DNA from: Flavobacterium rhamnosiphilum
GTDB lineage: Bacteria > Bacteroidota > Bacteroidia > Flavobacteriales > Flavobacteriaceae
Direction of reading: 5' to 3'
Length of the DNA: 64,000 nucleotides
Assembly: GCF_004349195.1 (NCBI RefSeq)
Contig: NZ_SMLG01000003.1
Span: 62,001 to 126,000, forward strand
Shown here: in pieces, positions 63,579 to 64,000 of the stretch
Position numbering within the stretch: the first letter of the stretch is position 1
Layout of the letters: each line of letters starts with the position of its first letter
Notes under the pieces: generated by a model
Databases searched by the model: none
The model's input: only the letters and a program-made list of their open reading frames with translations
Told to the model about the DNA's origin: nothing
Program-made: the position numbers and the translations under genes

Positions 63579-64000
63579 TTTTTATACTTTGGTCAGAACA
63601 TCTAAAACAAAGCGGAAACAATTCAGTGTTTTTCTGAGTAAGCAAATCTAATCATGTGACATTATTTTTTTTTCATAAAAAAAGCAAGTAAATACTCCCG
63701 ATCCTAAAGCACACGCAAAACCACTCCCCCAAAACATAAATCAACTCCAAAACGGATTACCGACACAATCCCTTCTTCCATTTAAACATAAAGGAAATAG
63801 GCATTCTCTACCGTTGCATCAACTATTTTAAAATAAATCAATTTCACAAAACACAAAAACACTGTGAAAAGCACATGATTTTTTCAAAAAAAATACACCT
63901 TTCGTAAATTTAAAACGATTTTATTAGATAATTCTCTTTTGCATAATTGCTAAATTACTATATTTATGCAAAATTTATATATATGGAGATTTTATCCTGC
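63579..64000. other. Gene-free stretch after tRNA-Phe
   Basis: About 420 bp with no supported gene or RNA. Part of it (about 63690-63870) is rich in A and C on the plus strand, suggesting a decayed reading frame, but every frame carries stops. An ATG at 63983 (MEILSC...) could begin a gene continuing past the window, without evidence either way. Confidence 0.4.

Noticed and set aside
63690..63870. Possible small gene in the A/C-rich region after tRNA-Phe
   Set aside because: All frames on both strands are broken by stops, and no similarity could be recognised.
1..64000. CRISPR array, insertion sequences, integrase or prophage
   Set aside because: No regularly spaced repeats, transposase, integrase or phage structural gene was seen. 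The defence region lacks a recognisable mobile-element enzyme.

Overview
The window is chromosomal DNA from a low-GC member of the Bacteroidota, almost certainly a Flavobacterium or close relative (family Flavobacteriaceae). Supporting signs are a PorT/SprT type IX secretion gene beside ubiE, GLPGLI and DUF5686 family genes, a mevalonate pathway with a GYDIA-type GHMP kinase, Bacteroidota promoters (TTTG, about 19 bp, TAnnTTTG), A-rich leaders instead of Shine-Dalgarno sites, and AT-rich intergenic repeats. Most of it is ordinary, densely packed core genome.

Layout. 1-2190: truncated GLPGLI gene, a secreted hypothetical protein overlapping a deoxynucleoside kinase. 2200-8500: an accessory defence region holding a type III-like mod/res pair, a divergent HTH controller with a three-box operator, a Panacea-domain antitoxin with a small partner (candidate toxin), and an orphan HigA antitoxin preceded by the C-terminal relic of HigB. 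The region is bracketed by two near-identical terminators (18 bp identical). 8500-12670: membrane and soluble pyrophosphatases, a 520-bp gene-free stretch, and an AlkA-like glycosylase. 12800-16410: DUF5686 outer-membrane protein and pdhB. 16700-23320: etfBA, bifunctional nuclease, amidohydrolase, then thyA, 2TM protein and folA. 23530-28330: ubiE, porT, an rRNA methyltransferase and a TamA/BamA-like lipoprotein (TTG start). 28380-33540: fbaA, accD (zinc ribbon lost), an ABC permease, purH. 33580-39240: mreB-mreC-mreD-mrdA-rodA rod-shape operon. 39360-48440: secreted nuclease, Prc protease, surE, a small membrane protein, lpxB, an NlpC/P60 lipoprotein, comEC and a thioredoxin. 48480-54020: dipeptidyl peptidase IV with two tandem POT peptide transporters, a peptide-feeding operon. 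54190-56500: HMG-CoA reductase and GHMP kinase. 56510-63380: coiled-coil protein, SurA/PpiD-type isomerase, CNNM/CBS protein, small membrane protein, LptC, beta-barrel protein and coaX, all on the minus strand and largely an envelope-biogenesis cluster. 63470: tRNA-Phe.

The most interesting material is the defence region (operator array, PanAT-like pair, HigB relic, flanking terminator repeats), a dispersed repeat whose two copies keep the same flanks but carry different, internally complementary hairpins, and terminators or promoters nested inside other elements: a thioredoxin terminator antisense within comEC, and a -7 box in the loop of the etfA terminator. I saw no CRISPR array, insertion sequence, integrase or phage gene. 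All names come from reading motifs; no database search was run.
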